In this document: positions 1 to 11,925 of the stretch, in pieces
How positions within the stretch are numbered: position 1 is the first letter of the stretch
How the letters are laid out: each line of letters starts with the position of its first letter
Assembly: GCA_030180135.1 (NCBI GenBank)
Contig: CM058231.1
Location: forward strand, 52,400,235 to 52,464,234
Reading direction: 5' to 3'
DNA length: 64,000 bases
Source: Orychophragmus violaceus
Taxonomy: Eukaryota > Streptophyta > Magnoliopsida > Brassicales > Brassicaceae
Notes under the pieces: model-generated
Told to the model about the DNA's origin: nothing
The model's input: only the letters and a program-made list of their open reading frames with translations
Database searches by the model: none
Program-made: the position numbers and the translations under genes

Positions 1-631
1 TGAAATCTACCGTACTATCTCTAGAAAGTATGATAAGTGTCGAGATCAGACATAAGTCATAAATATTGGGTGATCATGATGACTTGCTAGAGTCCGCTCT
101 TGATCTATAAGTTTAGGACTTATTACCAGTATTGTATGATCCCTAAGGGTCACACACCATAGCTAACGGGAAAGTTAACAAGGAATTAATACGGTAAGAT
201 GCAAGGCATTTACTGTATTTGTACAGAGAATTGGGCCAGACAAAATACAGGCTTTTGTCTGATTTGTGTCTTGGGCCCAAAATCCCAATAGGCCATTAGT
301 TTAATAACTTGGGCCCATATAAGGAAGAGGAATGGCGCCTAGGGCTTACACACAACCCCATCTGCGATTTTCCTGAGCCGTCCTCTCTCTCTCTGTTGAT
401 TCCAACTTGGTCTAGCAGCCTGATCCAGTAGCTTGTAAGAGTGTGGATACCTAGAAGGAGCCGGTTTCTATCAGCTCTTGCAGATCTCTTCATTCCTTTG
501 ATCAATCCGCTGCAATCACAAGGTAATGAATCTGATCTGTTCATGATTCAACTGCAAATCACCTAGATCCTAGTTTATTATGTGCTAGGATGTAACCTGA
601 CAATTACACCATGAATACACATAATCCTTCA
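1..631 (+). repeat. Ty1/copia LTR, left end outside the window
   Basis: This stretch is the plus-strand counterpart of the LTRs at 40916-41590 and 48088-48764, which lie in reverse orientation. It starts about 14 bases into the LTR and ends in the canonical ...ccttca at 631. The base after it continues a different repeat (the LARD LTR) with no primer binding site, so it is either a solo LTR or the 3' LTR of an element lying to the left. It is clearly diverged from the LTRs of the intact copia element, especially over its last 100 bases, so it is an older family member. Confidence 0.85.
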
Positions 632-1676
632 GTGTGTGAGTCCTAGATGATGCATTCTAGAACTTGTGTGAGTGTTCTAGAGTTAGTGTATTCGGTGCTC
701 CCATATTGAAGTCTTCGTGGATTTGAACCAGGCTCGGAGAGTTACTGGGGTCGCTCCCTTGGCCGAGCATCGTGTGACGACACGATCCCAAGATATAGAG
801 ATCTCCGTAATTGGGAACCCGAGAGACAAAGGTCTCTGTAATCAGGTAACCCGAGGGATAAGAGGTCCGCATAATCGGGTGTGATACTCGGCTTATGATC
901 CTTTGTGGTGATTAAGGTGCAGGTAGTCACGTGTGTAGGGGGAGTATCCGTTGCACTAGGAGGCATTCACATGTGTTGAGTTGAGATGAGTCTAGAGAGT
1001 CTAGACGTTATTTGCATTCGCAATAGAGATTGTGTTCGCACTGATTTTGATGTGTGGCACTCATGATGAATTTCATGTGTTGCAGGTTGTTAATAAGCTT
1101 CCGCTTGTGTCTATATGAGATGCTGTTGTTGCTTGTCTGTGCTTGTGAGACGTTTGGTTGATTGATATGCTTGTGCTTCGGCTATTGGAATGGGGTGGGG
1201 GCACTAATGCGTGTTAGAGGGTCCTGGACTCACTGGGTAACCCATAAGGTTGCTCATTATACAAATTTTGTCTCGCAGGAAACCATAGACGGGCTAGAGG
1301 AAAAGTTCGGACGTTAGGCCGCCGGCGTAGCTTCGGGTTGTGAGTGTGAAGATCGTGGAGTTTGTACTATGTAGGATCTTTGACTCGAGCGCTCAATAAA
1401 CTATATGTTTTTGGGTAAAATTATGTAATATATCCTATATGGTATTAATAAAGTGAGTTTTCTTTAACTCCACGAATCCATGATATGAGTTTAGTCCGAA
1501 CTGACACAACTCGAGGTCGTAGTACGGGTTTCTAAGCCTTAGGCTATGACCGAGAGGAGGTCGGATATCACGGATGGGACGGCCTGACCTCGTGGATGGA
1601 TGGACCGTTCGCGGTACTCAACCATTGTGACATCTCTGGCCGTCTATTTTCCGTAGAACGGTTCGGTGGTGTTACA
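632..1676 (+). repeat. LARD-A 5' LTR, right-hand part
   Basis: Positions 632-1630 align almost without gaps to 6711-7709, the right part of the 3' LTR of the same element. The sequence runs on to ...gtgttaca at 1676, the canonical CA end, directly before a tRNA-Met type primer binding site. The left part of this LTR is displaced or lost because a copia LTR (1-631) sits inside it. Plausible-looking short reading frames here recur in both LTR copies and do not resemble proteins. Confidence 0.85.
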
Positions 1677-1681
1677 AATGG

Positions 1682-1694
1682 TGGTATCAGAGCA
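1682..1694 (+). other. Primer binding site (initiator tRNA-Met type)
   Basis: tggtatcagagca lies six bases after the LTR end. It matches the 3' end complement of plant initiator tRNA-Met, the usual primer of plant gypsy and copia elements. It fixes the element orientation as plus. Confidence 0.85.
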
Positions 1695-2397
1695 TAATTC
1701 ATGATCATGCTAAAGGAACTCGTGTTTTCAATGGTTTTATCGAGTCAAAGGGGTCGCACTCACAACATTAGGAAACCGGTAAGTCCGACGATAGATGGGT
1801 AGGTTGGGTTTATGACTTACCTTTGTTTGATGCAGCGGAGAGAAGCAGATTGAATGGAGGTAAGCCGAGGAGCCCACTATCCACATGGATCGTCGGGAGG
1901 GTGGAGATGAAGGGGACCGGGAAAGCGCGGCCAAAGGAAGGTGAATCCCATAGAGTGTAGGTTTGTTTAAGCCTTCAGATCTTTTTAAGATCCTGTGTCA
2001 GGTACGTATGGGTGCTAACTCTCTCTTGTGTGTGAATGAGTTTTAGCACGTTGGTGTGTGATTAAGTTTGGCATGATGATTGTTGTGTGATGTGTGGTTT
2101 AAATTATATGCGGATTATAATTTGAAACCGGGAATGTGCATTAGGAAGTTAAGTTGGACCGAATGCGTAGAAAATAACGAGGAGGTTATTGTTTCTTGCA
2201 TGTCGGTAGCTTCCTAGGTTGGTTATGGGGTGTGAGAATCCGTAGGTTTCCCGGAAAGAGTTCCGAAAACCGCATGATTGTGTAGGTTGGTAATGTTTTA
2301 GGAAACCCGTACCTAAAACCAGTTACCTGAACCTAAACCACACAAAACTTTAAACCGGTGGGTGGCATGGCTGTGATCGGATCAGTGATGGTGTGGA

Positions 2398-2535
2398 GAA
2401 AAGCTGAAGATCGGGGAGATTGTTCAGCTGACGGTTTTGAGAAATCAACATATCAGTGAGAGATGAGAGAAGCTGAAGATCAGTGGGATCGTTCAGTAGA
2501 CGGTTTTGTGAGAGCAACGGATCATCGGATAAGAG
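2398..2535 (+). repeat. Two imperfect tandem copies of a ~69-bp unit
   Basis: Two consecutive units start with aagctgaagatc (near 2401 and 2470) and share gacggtttt at the same internal offset. This is a small internal duplication within the LARD-A leader. Confidence 0.6.
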
Positions 2536-3053
2536 ATGGGAGATCGACCAAATACGGTTTGGTGGAGATGACAGGTCAGGGAGATCAGTCATAGATTGGT
2601 GCGGTGGAAGCCATGGATCAAGAGGATCTGTTAGCATGAGTTAGTGAGTGATTGACCAAGACCAAGAAGAGTATCGGGAAGTGAAGGTTGCGGACCAAGA
2701 AGGTTCTGGACCAAGGTGTAAAACAATCACTTCTGCAAGAAGTGATGGTTCGAGACCCTATGGAGGAAGTATGAACGTGGGCAGGAGTGACGTCCAGACC
2801 TATTGGGTGATAAAGACGGAATGGTGTTATCCTTTCACAAGGGAACTGAAGCCGGAATAACGGTAACGGCCGTAACAAGCAAAGTTACCAAAGGGAAAGA
2901 GTTCATGCACGGGGGCTGAACTAGTGGTTACACATGGTAATGAAGACGATTTGAGCAAGTAACGGCGCCAATGGAGAGGAGTTCACACCAAGGCGGTTCG
3001 AACTTATAGTTATGGGTGGTGAAAGACTTAGGAGAAGTCTTTAACGAGGCAAG

Positions 3054-3112
3054 GACGGGGGAGAACTCCATGAAGTTGAGTGACGGGGGAGAACTCCATG
3101 AAGTTGAGTGAA
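3054..3112 (+). repeat. Tandem duplication of a 29-bp unit
   Basis: The segment gacgggggagaactccatga plus its following nine bases occurs twice in immediate succession, nearly perfectly. The paralogous region in LARD-B (about 14990-15030) has one related unit, so the duplication is specific to this copy. Confidence 0.75.
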
Positions 3113-5020
3113 CTTAATGAGAGGAACGGACAAGGCAATCATCTAAACCGTGTCCAAGGATGAAAGGTGTTGTACGAAGGATAATCCTTAGCGGAGTAAG
3201 GACGAGAGGCGGTAGTATCCTATATAAGATACCAAGGAGAACGGATTGAGGAAAGCTCCATGAGGAAGATAGTGGAAATAAGATGGTCGGGGTCTCATCT
3301 AGCAAGGCCTGGTTCTGGAAATGTAGACGGGATCTCACGAGAGCATGGTCGACACAAGGAGAGTCCGGAGAAGGCTGCGGCCATTGGAGGTTGGCCGTGA
3401 ACCAAGTAAACAAGACCGGTTATAAACCACCAATGGAGAAAGCCAGAAATGAGTTCTTTTGGTGTCTTTAGGAGACAAGACCAAGCTACAAATGGTGGAA
3501 TCGATAGTGGTAGTTTGGTTAAAGGGTGGTGTACCCAAAGAAGGATCAAAGCAATAAAGAAGTGGGTTCGGAAAGGCGGACTAAGGGTCATCAAATGGCA
3601 GAGGAAGCTCGAAGGTCTTGATCTGAAGAAAGACGTTGAGGACATATCATGACTACGAGGAATTAGGTCATGACGAGGGAGCGTGCAGCAAGGAGAGAAG
3701 AATTCCAGACGTTCAAGGTGATGAGAAAAAGAAGTATACGCAACGACAGTCCAAAGGAGAAACTTGAGATATAGGATAATGAACAGCCTCTATGGAAGTG
3801 CAACAAATTTGGAATGTTTCAGCAAAAGGAAACGTGGAGTAGGTACCAAGGTAACAAAGACATGGAGGATGATCATCCAAAGGCATGAACCAAAAAACAT
3901 GTGGAACGGTTGAGGAAGAAGATATGAAGATCTTGATAGAGAGACGGCCATAAAGATATTAAAGGATCGAGCAAGACCACAAGAAGGATCAGCAAATCAA
4001 GAAAGACAGGAGAGTATGACTGGTTACGAAGGAGAAACCAAAGGAGGACAAGGATCAAGACCGAGATGTGGACGAGTACTGGACAGAAAAGAGGACTGCC
4101 GAGCAAGATGGACAAGATGGAAAAGACGAAGGAATAATTAGCTGAGGGAAGCTAACCAAGATGAAAAGGAAGACCGTCAGGAGAAGAAAATCATGAATTA
4201 GGAGAGGACCGCCCAAAGATAGTTGGACTACTGGCAACTAAGAAGGGAAAACGTTTACAAGATTGAATGGAAAGCGGTAGCGGCCGATGGACATCAGTTA
4301 AAGGCGGATCAACATTGGTTAAGTGTACGGTAGTATGGATCCCCAAGCAACATAGAGTGGCAGAATGTGGTAAAGACCAAGGAGGAATGGTTAATGAGAA
4401 AAACCATAAGTAAGGTTAAGATTGGAAAGGAAGCAGCCTAAGGTGATCAGACAAGGGCGGATCTTCAATTGGCAAGAGTACGGTATTATGAACCCAAAGA
4501 AAGCACGGTTTGAGGAATATGGTGGAGACCAAGTAAAGGCATGAAAAGCGGAGAAGGATTGACTCCGTACTCAAATGCAAAGGACATAGTATCCCGGGGG
4601 CTTATAAGGATGGTTAAGTGCGGAAGATCACAATGGAGCAAAGGAAAGACGCCATGGCCAAAGAGTAAAGCAATGAGATGAAAAGGAGTTTGGTGGGAAC
4701 AACGAGAGAGATGATGATTGAAGAAGAAAGGAAGAATGAAATCAAGGAAAGACCGAGGGGTCATTGCCGAAAAGAAGAAACAAAAGTTTGTAAGTCGGAA
4801 AGAGTTCCGGCAAATAAAGAGTTGAGAACGATGTGAACCAAGAGGCGGTAACGAGACAGTAATGGAGCTGCAGCTTAGAGAGTTGGAAGGATACCAACCC
4901 AAAGCCAGAAATGAAGAGGATGAGACCCAAGGACTAGTGAATTGAGAATAGTGATATTAGCTCAGCGGGAGCAAGATGGTCTCTTCTCTTCTAGTGCTAG
5001 AATTCGGGGACGAATTCTTT

Positions 5021-5034
5021 TAAGGAGGGTAGAA
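5021..5034 (+). other. Polypurine tract before LARD-A 3' LTR
   Basis: taaggagggtagaa directly precedes the LTR start at 5035. The equivalent position in LARD-B reads ttaagggggtagaa. It is the plus-strand priming site and marks the internal/LTR boundary. Confidence 0.8.
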
Positions 5035-5494
5035 TGTAATGACCCTACCGAGAAAGTAGAACGGCCAAACGCGGAATACGACCGGCCGAGAGAGAACATA
5101 CGGAGAACGACCGAAAATTCAAAAGTTCCAGAATAATGTGGGATCACTTGGAAGAGATAGAGAAAGGAAAAATATGAAGATTGGTCGAAGCGATATGTGA
5201 AAATACTGAACGGATTGGAAGATATCCAAGTTTTGGCCAAACGTCGGGTTAAAGTCACGTTAGTTGGATAAGAACCTTCCCGGAGCTGAGAAAGTTTGGA
5301 ATGGATGTGGATCATTATTTTGGAGGATTTTGAGGATAATAGTCGAATTAGATTGGGTTCGGGACGAGTAAAAACGTCATCGGATCGAGAAATGGTCGAA
5401 GACGGACGCGTCAGGACGTGTTCGGGTGGCCGTGTGGTCATCAGGACGCACGGATGGACGTACAGGCGGGTGTACTGACGCACGGACGGACGGA

Positions 5495-5670
5495 TGGACA
5501 GACGCAGGGACGGACGCACAGAGTGCATGGGCTGACGAGCTGTCGCGACGCATGCCCTGACGAGCTGTCGCGACGCATGTTCTGGCGACCTGGCGAGACG
5601 CATGGCCTGGCGAGCTGGCGCGATGCATGGCTGGACGCCCACACATGGCGTGACGCATGGCCGGGCTGTC
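5495..5670 (+). repeat. GC-rich minisatellite, ~25-bp units, in LTR U3
   Basis: About four to five imperfect units of the form ctgacgagctgtcgcgacgc plus a few bases, preceded by short gacg-type repeats from about 5430. It lies just upstream of the LTR TATA box. The repetition creates several overlapping open frames on both strands, which are artefacts. It is much more GC-rich than its surroundings. Confidence 0.8.
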
Positions 5671-5712
5671 TGCATGATCGCCATATGTCGCCAACTCACC
5701 TCACCTTCCCCA

Positions 5713-5721
5713 TCTATAAAT
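5713..5721 (+). promoter_or_regulatory. TATA box of LARD-A LTR promoter
   Basis: ctataaata sits about 680 bases into the LTR, after the minisatellite and before a run of agagag elements, as expected for the U3/R boundary. A pol II start would be predicted roughly 30 bases downstream, near 5745. Confidence 0.65.
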
Positions 5722-7709
5722 AAGGGCCTTCCCTTAAGCCATTTTACATTTTTTCAGATCTGAACAATTTTCTAGAGAGAGAAAGTGGTTCTAGAGAGAG
5801 TGTGGTTCTAGAGAGAGAAAGTGAGAAATTGGGCGTTTTAGTGCAGGAAGGAGCAGGAGAACGGGACGGGACGTTCGGGTTACGTCTCGGGGTATCGGTA
5901 AGCCGTAGATAAGAGTATTTCCGCCCATCTTTAGCTTGTTTCCTTTAGACTCCGTCTTATTTAGATCTTTGCTCTAGATCTAGCGGGGAGATTCACGGAG
6001 TTAAGGAGCGGGATGCGTAACGGGTGAGTCCCGGTAGCTAGGACTGATGGATTTATGCAGGTTATGCCTTAAGGGTTGAAATACTCAGAGTATTTACCCT
6101 TAAAGGCGTTTGTGTGTTATGCATATTTTACGGTTGAGGTTTTAATCCGTTTTTTCTAGTTATTGATGCATGCATGCGTATTGTGGTTGAGCTTGTTAAT
6201 CTCTTTGATTCTTGGTTATAGATTCACTGAGTATTGCTGCTTGCATGGTTAATTTGTTGTGATGCATGTTCTCTTTGATTGTGTGGTGAAATCATTGAGA
6301 TTGTGGTAGCATGCATATTGTGATAAGTACGGGATTGGTTAGGGAATCAACCCGGAAATGATATGTGATAAGTACGGGATCAGTTAGACCCGAAAATGAT
6401 TGTTGTGTTGAGAAAAGAGGTGTTTTCCAGTATGGGTGAGGATGCGGTAGCTTCGTGTGATCTTTCATCCACGTAAGTCTCCCTTCCGTTGTTGAGACGG
6501 TTGTAGTGGCTGCCGTGATCTTCGGATCCTTTGCATGACCCTACACCGTAGTGTGATTGTGAAAGTACGTAGACGCATGTGTGGTTATCATGCAGTCTAT
6601 TGTACTTATGTTGTGTGTTGCATGTGGCCGTGGGTGGTAACAAGAGACACCGCGGACCAGTTGATTGTGTTGTTCTAGAGCATGTGTAATATTGCTCTAG
6701 TAGTCTAGAACGTGTGTGAGTCATAGATGATGCATTCTAGAACTTGTGTGAGTGTTCTAGAGTTAGTGTATTTGGTGCTCCCATAGTGAAGTCTTTGTGG
6801 ATTTGGAGCAGGCTCGGAGGGTTACTGGGGTCGCTCCCTTGGCCGAGCATCGTGTGACGACACGATCCCAAGAGATAAAGATCTCCGTAATTGGGAACCC
6901 AAGAGACAAAGGTCTCCGTAATCGGGTAACCCGAGGGACAAGAGGTCCCCGTAATCGGGTGTGATACTCGGCTTATGATCCTTTGTGGTGATTAAGGCGC
7001 GGGTAGTCACGTGTGTAGGGGGAGCATCCGTTGCACTAGGAGGCCTTTGCATGTGTTGAGTTGAGATGAGTCTAGAGAGTCTAGACGTTATTTGCATTCG
7101 CAATAGAGATTGTGTTCGCACTGAGTTTGATGTGTGGCACTCATGATGAATTTCATGTGTTGCAGGTTGTTAATAAGCTTCCGCTTGTGTCTATATGAGA
7201 TGCTGTTGTTGCTTGTCTGTGCTTGTGAGACGTTTGTTTGATTGATATGCTTGTGCTTCGGCTATTGGGACGGGTTGGGGGCACTAGTGCATGTTAGAGG
7301 GTCCTGGACTCACTGGGTAACCCATAAGGTTGCTCATTATACAAATTTTGTCTCGCAGGAAACCATAGACGGGCTAGAGGGAAAGTTCAGATGTTAGGCC
7401 GCCGGCGTAGCTTCGGGTTGTGAGTGTGAAGATCGTGGAGTTTGTACGATGTAGGATCTTTGACTCGAGCGCTCAATAAACTATATGTTTTTGGGTAAAA
7501 TTATGTAATATATCCTATATGGTATTAATAAAGTGCGTTTTCTTTAACTCCACGGTTCCATGATATGAGTTTAGTCCGAACTGACACAACTCGAGGTCGT
7601 AGTACGGGTTGCTAAGCCTTAGGCTATGACCGAGAGGAGGTCGGATATCACGGATGGGACGGCCTGACCTCGGGGATGGCTGGACCGTTCGCGGTACTCG
7701 ACCATTGTG

Positions 7710-8023
7710 ATAGGTTGCACTTAGCTATCCAAGTTTAGCAACACATCAAGAGGAAGGTTGCTGCAACCAGTAGAAGCAAACCAACTTGGAATCAACCTCA
7801 TAAAAACCAAGACAATGGCAAGGAAGTAGAAGCGGATTCAAAGTTCAAGATATCCAACTATAAGCAGCCCAAGAGTACCAAACCAAAATCAAACAGTAGC
7901 AAAGCTCCACCTCAAAGGACAAGAAACATTACATGCTTCAAGTGTCAATGGAAAGAACACTATGCAAGAGACTGTCAAAACCAGAGGGTGATGGTTCTAA
8001 GGGACAATGGAGACATTGAATGA
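7710..8023 (+). pseudogene. Gypsy gag C-terminal fragment with zinc knuckle (copy 1)
   Basis: The frame resumes in the middle of gag right at the LARD junction and ends at the stop 8021-8023. It encodes the basic linker and the CCHC nucleic-acid binding knuckle (CFKCQWKEHYARDC, pattern C-x2-C-x4-H-x4-C). A stop lies at the very start and there is no N-terminal half. It is closely similar to 13679-13989, the same region of copy 2, 5969 bases downstream. Confidence 0.8.
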
Positions 8024-8139
8024 CAAGATGAAGCAAAGAATGAGAAGTTTGAATCAGAAGAAGAAGTTACTGATTATCCAGACGCAGGAGATATACTTGT
8101 TACTTGGAGAGCTCTCAGTGCATTGTTTGAACCAGAAAA

Positions 8140-8543
8140 TTTTCAATGGGAGAACATCTTCAATTCCAGATGCACATTGACACCAAGGTATGTAGTATGA
8201 TCATATATGGAGGATCTTGTACTAATGTGGCTAGTACTTATCTTGTAGAAAAGCTGAAGCTGCAAAAGACAAAGCTTCCAAGACCATACAGATTAAAGTG
8301 GCTCAACGATGAGACATAAATGAGGATAGCTGAGCAAGACATGGTATTATTCAGCATAGGTAAGTACCATGATCTAGTGAACTGTGATGTTGTGCTAATC
8401 CAATCAGGTCATCTACTCTTAGGGAGGCCTTGGCAGTTTGACAAGGAAATCATGCACAATGGGAGGACAACCATCTACTGCTTCACACACAAGAACAAGA
8501 AGCACAACCTAGCTCCATCAGCACCACATCAGGTTCAAAGGTA
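8140..8543 (+). pseudogene. Gypsy aspartic protease remnant (copy 1)
   Basis: Encodes a retropepsin-like stretch: the usual active-site context xIIDGGSCTN reads IIYGGSCTN here, so the catalytic Asp is replaced by Tyr. The downstream LLLGRPWQFD block, typical of gypsy proteases, is present near 8412-8445. An in-frame stop splits the domain near 8316. Would have processed the Gag-Pol polyprotein; not functional as read. Confidence 0.75.
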
Positions 8544-8666
8544 AGTAAGACCAAACTTTTTATTTCACCATCTAATGTTCTGAAATCCTCATAACATAAA
8601 GAACATGTGCTACTCTTGATCTTCAGAGAAGGGTGTTTTTTAGGTCCATAATAGCAGGAACACCTT

Positions 8667-9555
8667 ATGGCCATGTCTGAGCTATTGGAATGGTTCAAGG
8701 ATGTGTTTCAAGAAAACATACCAGCTGGGCTTCCACTATTGAAAGACATTGAACACCAAATTGACTTGGTACCAGGAGCTCCATTTCCCAACATATCAGC
8801 TTATAGAGTGAATCCAAAAGAGGCTAAGGAGCTAAAAAGGCAAGTCAAGAGCTTAGGTCAAAGGGATACATCGGAGAGAGATTGAGTCCATGTGCAGCAC
8901 CATTACTGCTAGTTCCAAAGAAGGATGGTACATGGAGAATGTGTGTTCATTGTAGGGCCAGCGACAACATTACAATCAAGTACAAAGATCCCATTCCAGG
9001 ACTGGATGATATGCTGGATGAGTTAAGTGGAGCAACCATATTCTCCAAGATAGGCCTGAAGGGTGGATATAACTAAGTCAGAATGAAAGAAGGCGATGAG
9101 TGGAAACATCATTCACAACCAAGCAAGGGTTGTAGGAATGGTTTGTCATGCCATTTTGTCTCACAACAAATTTTATTTGCATGTTTGTGGTAGTATATTT
9201 CATTGACATCTTGATTTATAGCCACTGCTTAGATGATCATATGAAACATCTAGAACATGATATGCAAACACTTAGAATAGAAGGTCTTTATGCAAATTTT
9301 AAGAAATGCATATTTTTCCCTGATCAATTGGTATTCCTAGGACTTGTTGTAAGTTCACAGGGACTTAAGGTGGATGATGAGAAGATCAAGGCAATCCAAG
9401 AATGGCCAACACCTACAACAATCGGACATGTAAGAAGTTTCCATGGATTAGCAAGATTCTACAAAAGGTTTTTTAAGAACTTCAGCACCATAGAAAGCAT
9501 TCACAAGGCTAAAGACCAGTCTCACCAATGCACCAGTGTTGGCATTTCCTAACTT
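8667..9555 (+). pseudogene. Gypsy reverse transcriptase remnant (copy 1)
   Basis: Recognisable blocks in order: N-terminal linker with FKDVFQENIPAGLPL, a frameshift near 8870, CAAPLLLVPKKDGTWRMC, HPIP-like YKDPIPGLDDMLDEL, SGATIFSKIGLKGGY, then a stop, a deletion around 9150-9190 and the palm motif as YFIDILIYS, where the first catalytic Asp of the usual FDD is Ile. The thumb block (VRSFHGLARFYKRF) follows. At least one frameshift, one stop, one deletion and a lost catalytic residue make it inactive. Confidence 0.85.
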
Positions 9556-10449
9556 TGATAAGATGTTTGAGATTGAGTGTGATGCTTCTGCTAAATGAAT
9601 AAGTGCAGTGTTGACACAAGGAGGCATAATGGTAGCTTACTTCAGTGAGAAGCTCCAAGATGCAACACTCAAGTACCCCACCTATGAAAAAGAGTTATAT
9701 GCCCTGGTAAGATCACTAGAAACTTGGCAACACTATTTGCTTTCTACAGAATTTGTGATTTATACAGAGCATGAGACTCTAAAGCACGTAAGAGGACAGA
9801 CCACTCTTAATAAAAGGCATGCAAGGTGGTTGGAATTCATAGAAACTTTCCCATATGTGATCAAGTACAAGAAGGGGAAAGAAAACATTGTGGCCGATGC
9901 ACTATCCAGCCGCCATGCTCTCATATCAACAATAGAGTCCAAGATCATGGGGTTTGAACACATCAAAGGCGTGTATGTTGATGATCCAAACTTCAAGGAC
10001 ATATACCAGAAGACATCTAAGGCAGAATTTGGAGTGTTCTATCAGCAAGATGGTTTCCTGTTCAAAGAGAAGAGGTTTTGCATACCACAAGGATCCATGA
10101 AAGAGGTGATCACCATAGAAGCTCATGGAGGATATTTGATGGGGCATTTTGTCAAAGACAAGACATATAGTGTTCTGAAGGAACATTTCTTTTGGCCACA
10201 CATGAAGAGAGATGTAGAGAGGTTCTGTGAAAAATGCATCACTTGTCTAAAAGCAAAATCCAGGTTACATCCATCTGGTTTATATATGGCTTTACCAATT
10301 CCTAACACACCATGGGTGGACATTTCAATGGATTTGGTTTTAGGACTGCCCAAGATCAACTACAAGGATTCCATCTTTGCAATTGTTGACAAGTTTCAAA
10401 AATTGCTCATTTTATTGCTTGCAACAAAACTAATGATGTTGTGCAGATA
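9556..10449 (+). pseudogene. Gypsy RNase H and integrase N-terminal remnant (copy 1)
   Basis: The longest surviving pol frame (from 9608, 280 residues). It starts in RNase H (LTQGG, VAYFSEKL, YPTYEKELYALV, with the usual TDH block changed to TEH), continues through KGKENIVADALSSR, then the integrase zinc finger (HGG..MGHF...FCEKCITC; H-H-C-C) and the start of the catalytic core with the first acidic residue in WVDISMDLVLGLPK. It stops at 10447-10449 after a frameshift. Residue changes in RNase H suggest decay. Confidence 0.85.
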
Positions 10450-11277
10450 ACTGATATATTCTTTTAGGAAGTTGTTAAGTTGCATGGAGTTCCAAGAACC
10501 ATTGTTTCAGACAGAGATACCAAGTTCTTAAGCCACTTTTGGAGAACACTTTGGAGGAAACTTGGCACCAACCTGCTCTTTTTCACCACTTGTAACCCGG
10601 ATACATATGGGCAGACTGAGGTAATAAATCACTTTTGAGGGCCATGGTTGGTAAGAACTTAAGGCAATGGTTAGCTTGTTTACCATTCATTGAATTTGCT
10701 TATAACCATTCTAAGTATTCTGCTACTAACCACTCTCCATTTGAAGCTGTGTATGGATTTAATCCATTGACCCCTTTAGATCTTTCACCACTGCCACCAG
10801 CCATTTATGCAAATATAGATAGAGAACTCAAATCCAGCTTTGTCAAGAAGCTGCACTAGAGGGTTAAAGAGAACCTGGAGAATAAGACAGAGAAGCATAA
10901 GCTAAGGGCTGATAAGAGCAAGAAGGAGATTAGCTTTGAACCTGGAGATTGGGTCTGGTTACATATGAGGCAAAAAAGATTTTCCTATTGTGAGACAAGG
11001 ACCATTGACAAGGTCAGGAGCAAGAGTGTTAAGAGAACAATTCAACCATGTTGTTAATTATCTTCTCCACACTCAAGGGGATACTATTCTGCTTAACAAG
11101 CTGAACCAAGCTCGGATCACCTCAACTCCAATCTCGGACCAAGCACGAGCAAGCACAAACCAAAACATGGACAATGAGGAAACAACACCTTATGACATAT
11201 TTGACGGTCCATTAGAGGTGACACTTCTCAAATATAACAAGGAGGTTTCTTTATTTGGGGAAACTCCCAATCCATAG
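10450..11277 (+). pseudogene. Gypsy integrase core/C-terminal remnant (copy 1)
   Basis: Fragments continue the integrase: SDRDT (second catalytic Asp) near 10508, a degraded TCxPxTxGQTEV block with the catalytic Glu near 10615, then LRQWLACLPFIEFAYNHSKYSATNHSPFEAVYGFNPLTPLDL (in the frame 10635-10859), then the VxFxPGDWVWLHM block near 10940, and a final basic segment starting GPLTRSGARVLREQ up to the stop at 11277. At least two stops and shifts separate the pieces. I see no clear chromodomain. Confidence 0.75.
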
Positions 11278-11280
11278 GAT

Positions 11281-11910
11281 TAATGAAACACAGCACTTCG
11301 GAGAAGCATCAAAACGCAGCAATCTGAGCTCCCAACACTCTAAACTCGTCCAGGCTACTTACCATATCAGGAGGAGCGTCCAACAAAGCTAAGATATGTT
11401 TTATTTTCATTACATTTGAATAATCTGATTGTTGCTTCTTCCTTGTGTTTGTTTTCCTGTTTTTCTTAAAATGAGTCCATGTAATCTGCTTCAATTAGGT
11501 CCCACTCGAGTCTATGTTTCCTTTATTGTAATATTTGCTTTAAGTCCCCTAGAAGGGCATAGAAGATGGACTATTTAATAAAGTCTCACTGCAGCCTTGT
11601 ATTTTTACCCTAGATCAATAAACAAAACATTTTCTTACAGCAAAGAAAAACCCTTTTGTATCCAGAGTTGCGTGAGAAGCATTGCTTTGTGTTCAGCAAA
11701 CTTATCATGCATCAATCCATCCTCCTTGCAGCGTCTATCAATTGACCTTCTACAAATCAATCTCAGACTTGTTTATGAGAGAGATATACACCCAGCAGAA
11801 CAAGTTCCATCAATCAATCCAAATCGGCCAGAACAAGAGATTTATACAACCAGTGTTTTGTCTTCCATCCCCCTATCCATCTAGCTTCACATTTTGGGCT
11901 GTATTATCTG
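11281..11910 (+). repeat. Probable gypsy LTR shared by two tandem element copies
   Basis: It lies between the pol end of copy 1 and a tRNA-Met primer binding site (11914) that precedes gag of copy 2, which is where an LTR must be. It contains a TATA-like ctatttaataaa near 11571. Exact ends are not fixed because no second LTR of this family is in the window; the boundaries given are approximate. The order pol-LTR-gag implies a tandem array that recombined through one LTR. Confidence 0.6.
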
Positions 11911-11913
11911 GTA

Positions 11914-11925
11914 TCAGAGACAAAA
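11914..11925 (+). other. Primer binding site (tRNA-Met type) of gypsy copy 2
   Basis: tggtatcagaga, one base off the tRNA-Met consensus at its 3' end, positioned between the presumed LTR and a long AT-rich leader ahead of gag. Confidence 0.7.

Larger units (their letters stand above)
1677..5034 (+). mobile_element. LARD-A internal region, non-coding gypsy derivative
   Basis: About 3.36 kb between the primer binding site and the polypurine tract. I find no gag, protease, reverse transcriptase, RNase H or integrase motif in any frame; the longest open frames are short and lack recognisable domains. The terminal signals are intact, so it fits the large retrotransposon derivative class, mobilised in trans. 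Its 3' edge (gggacgaattc followed by a purine tract) resembles chromovirus-type gypsy elements, an inference from terminal motifs only. Positions about 2926-5034 recur diverged at 14856-16925. Confidence 0.75.
5035..7709 (+). repeat. LARD-A 3' LTR, truncated at its right end
   Basis: Begins TGTAATGACCC after the polypurine tract. It runs through a minisatellite (5495-5670), a TATA box (5713) and a long R/U5 region matching 632-1630. It stops at 7709; the last 46 bases present in the 5' LTR are missing, replaced by gypsy gag sequence. Adding them gives a full LTR of about 2.7 kb, unusually long. The right edge is a rearrangement junction rather than an element end. Confidence 0.85.

Noticed and set aside
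4962..5723. Overlapping open frames on both strands (up to 245 codons)
   Set aside because: They are generated by the GC-rich 25-bp minisatellite; the residues repeat in phase and no domain is visible.
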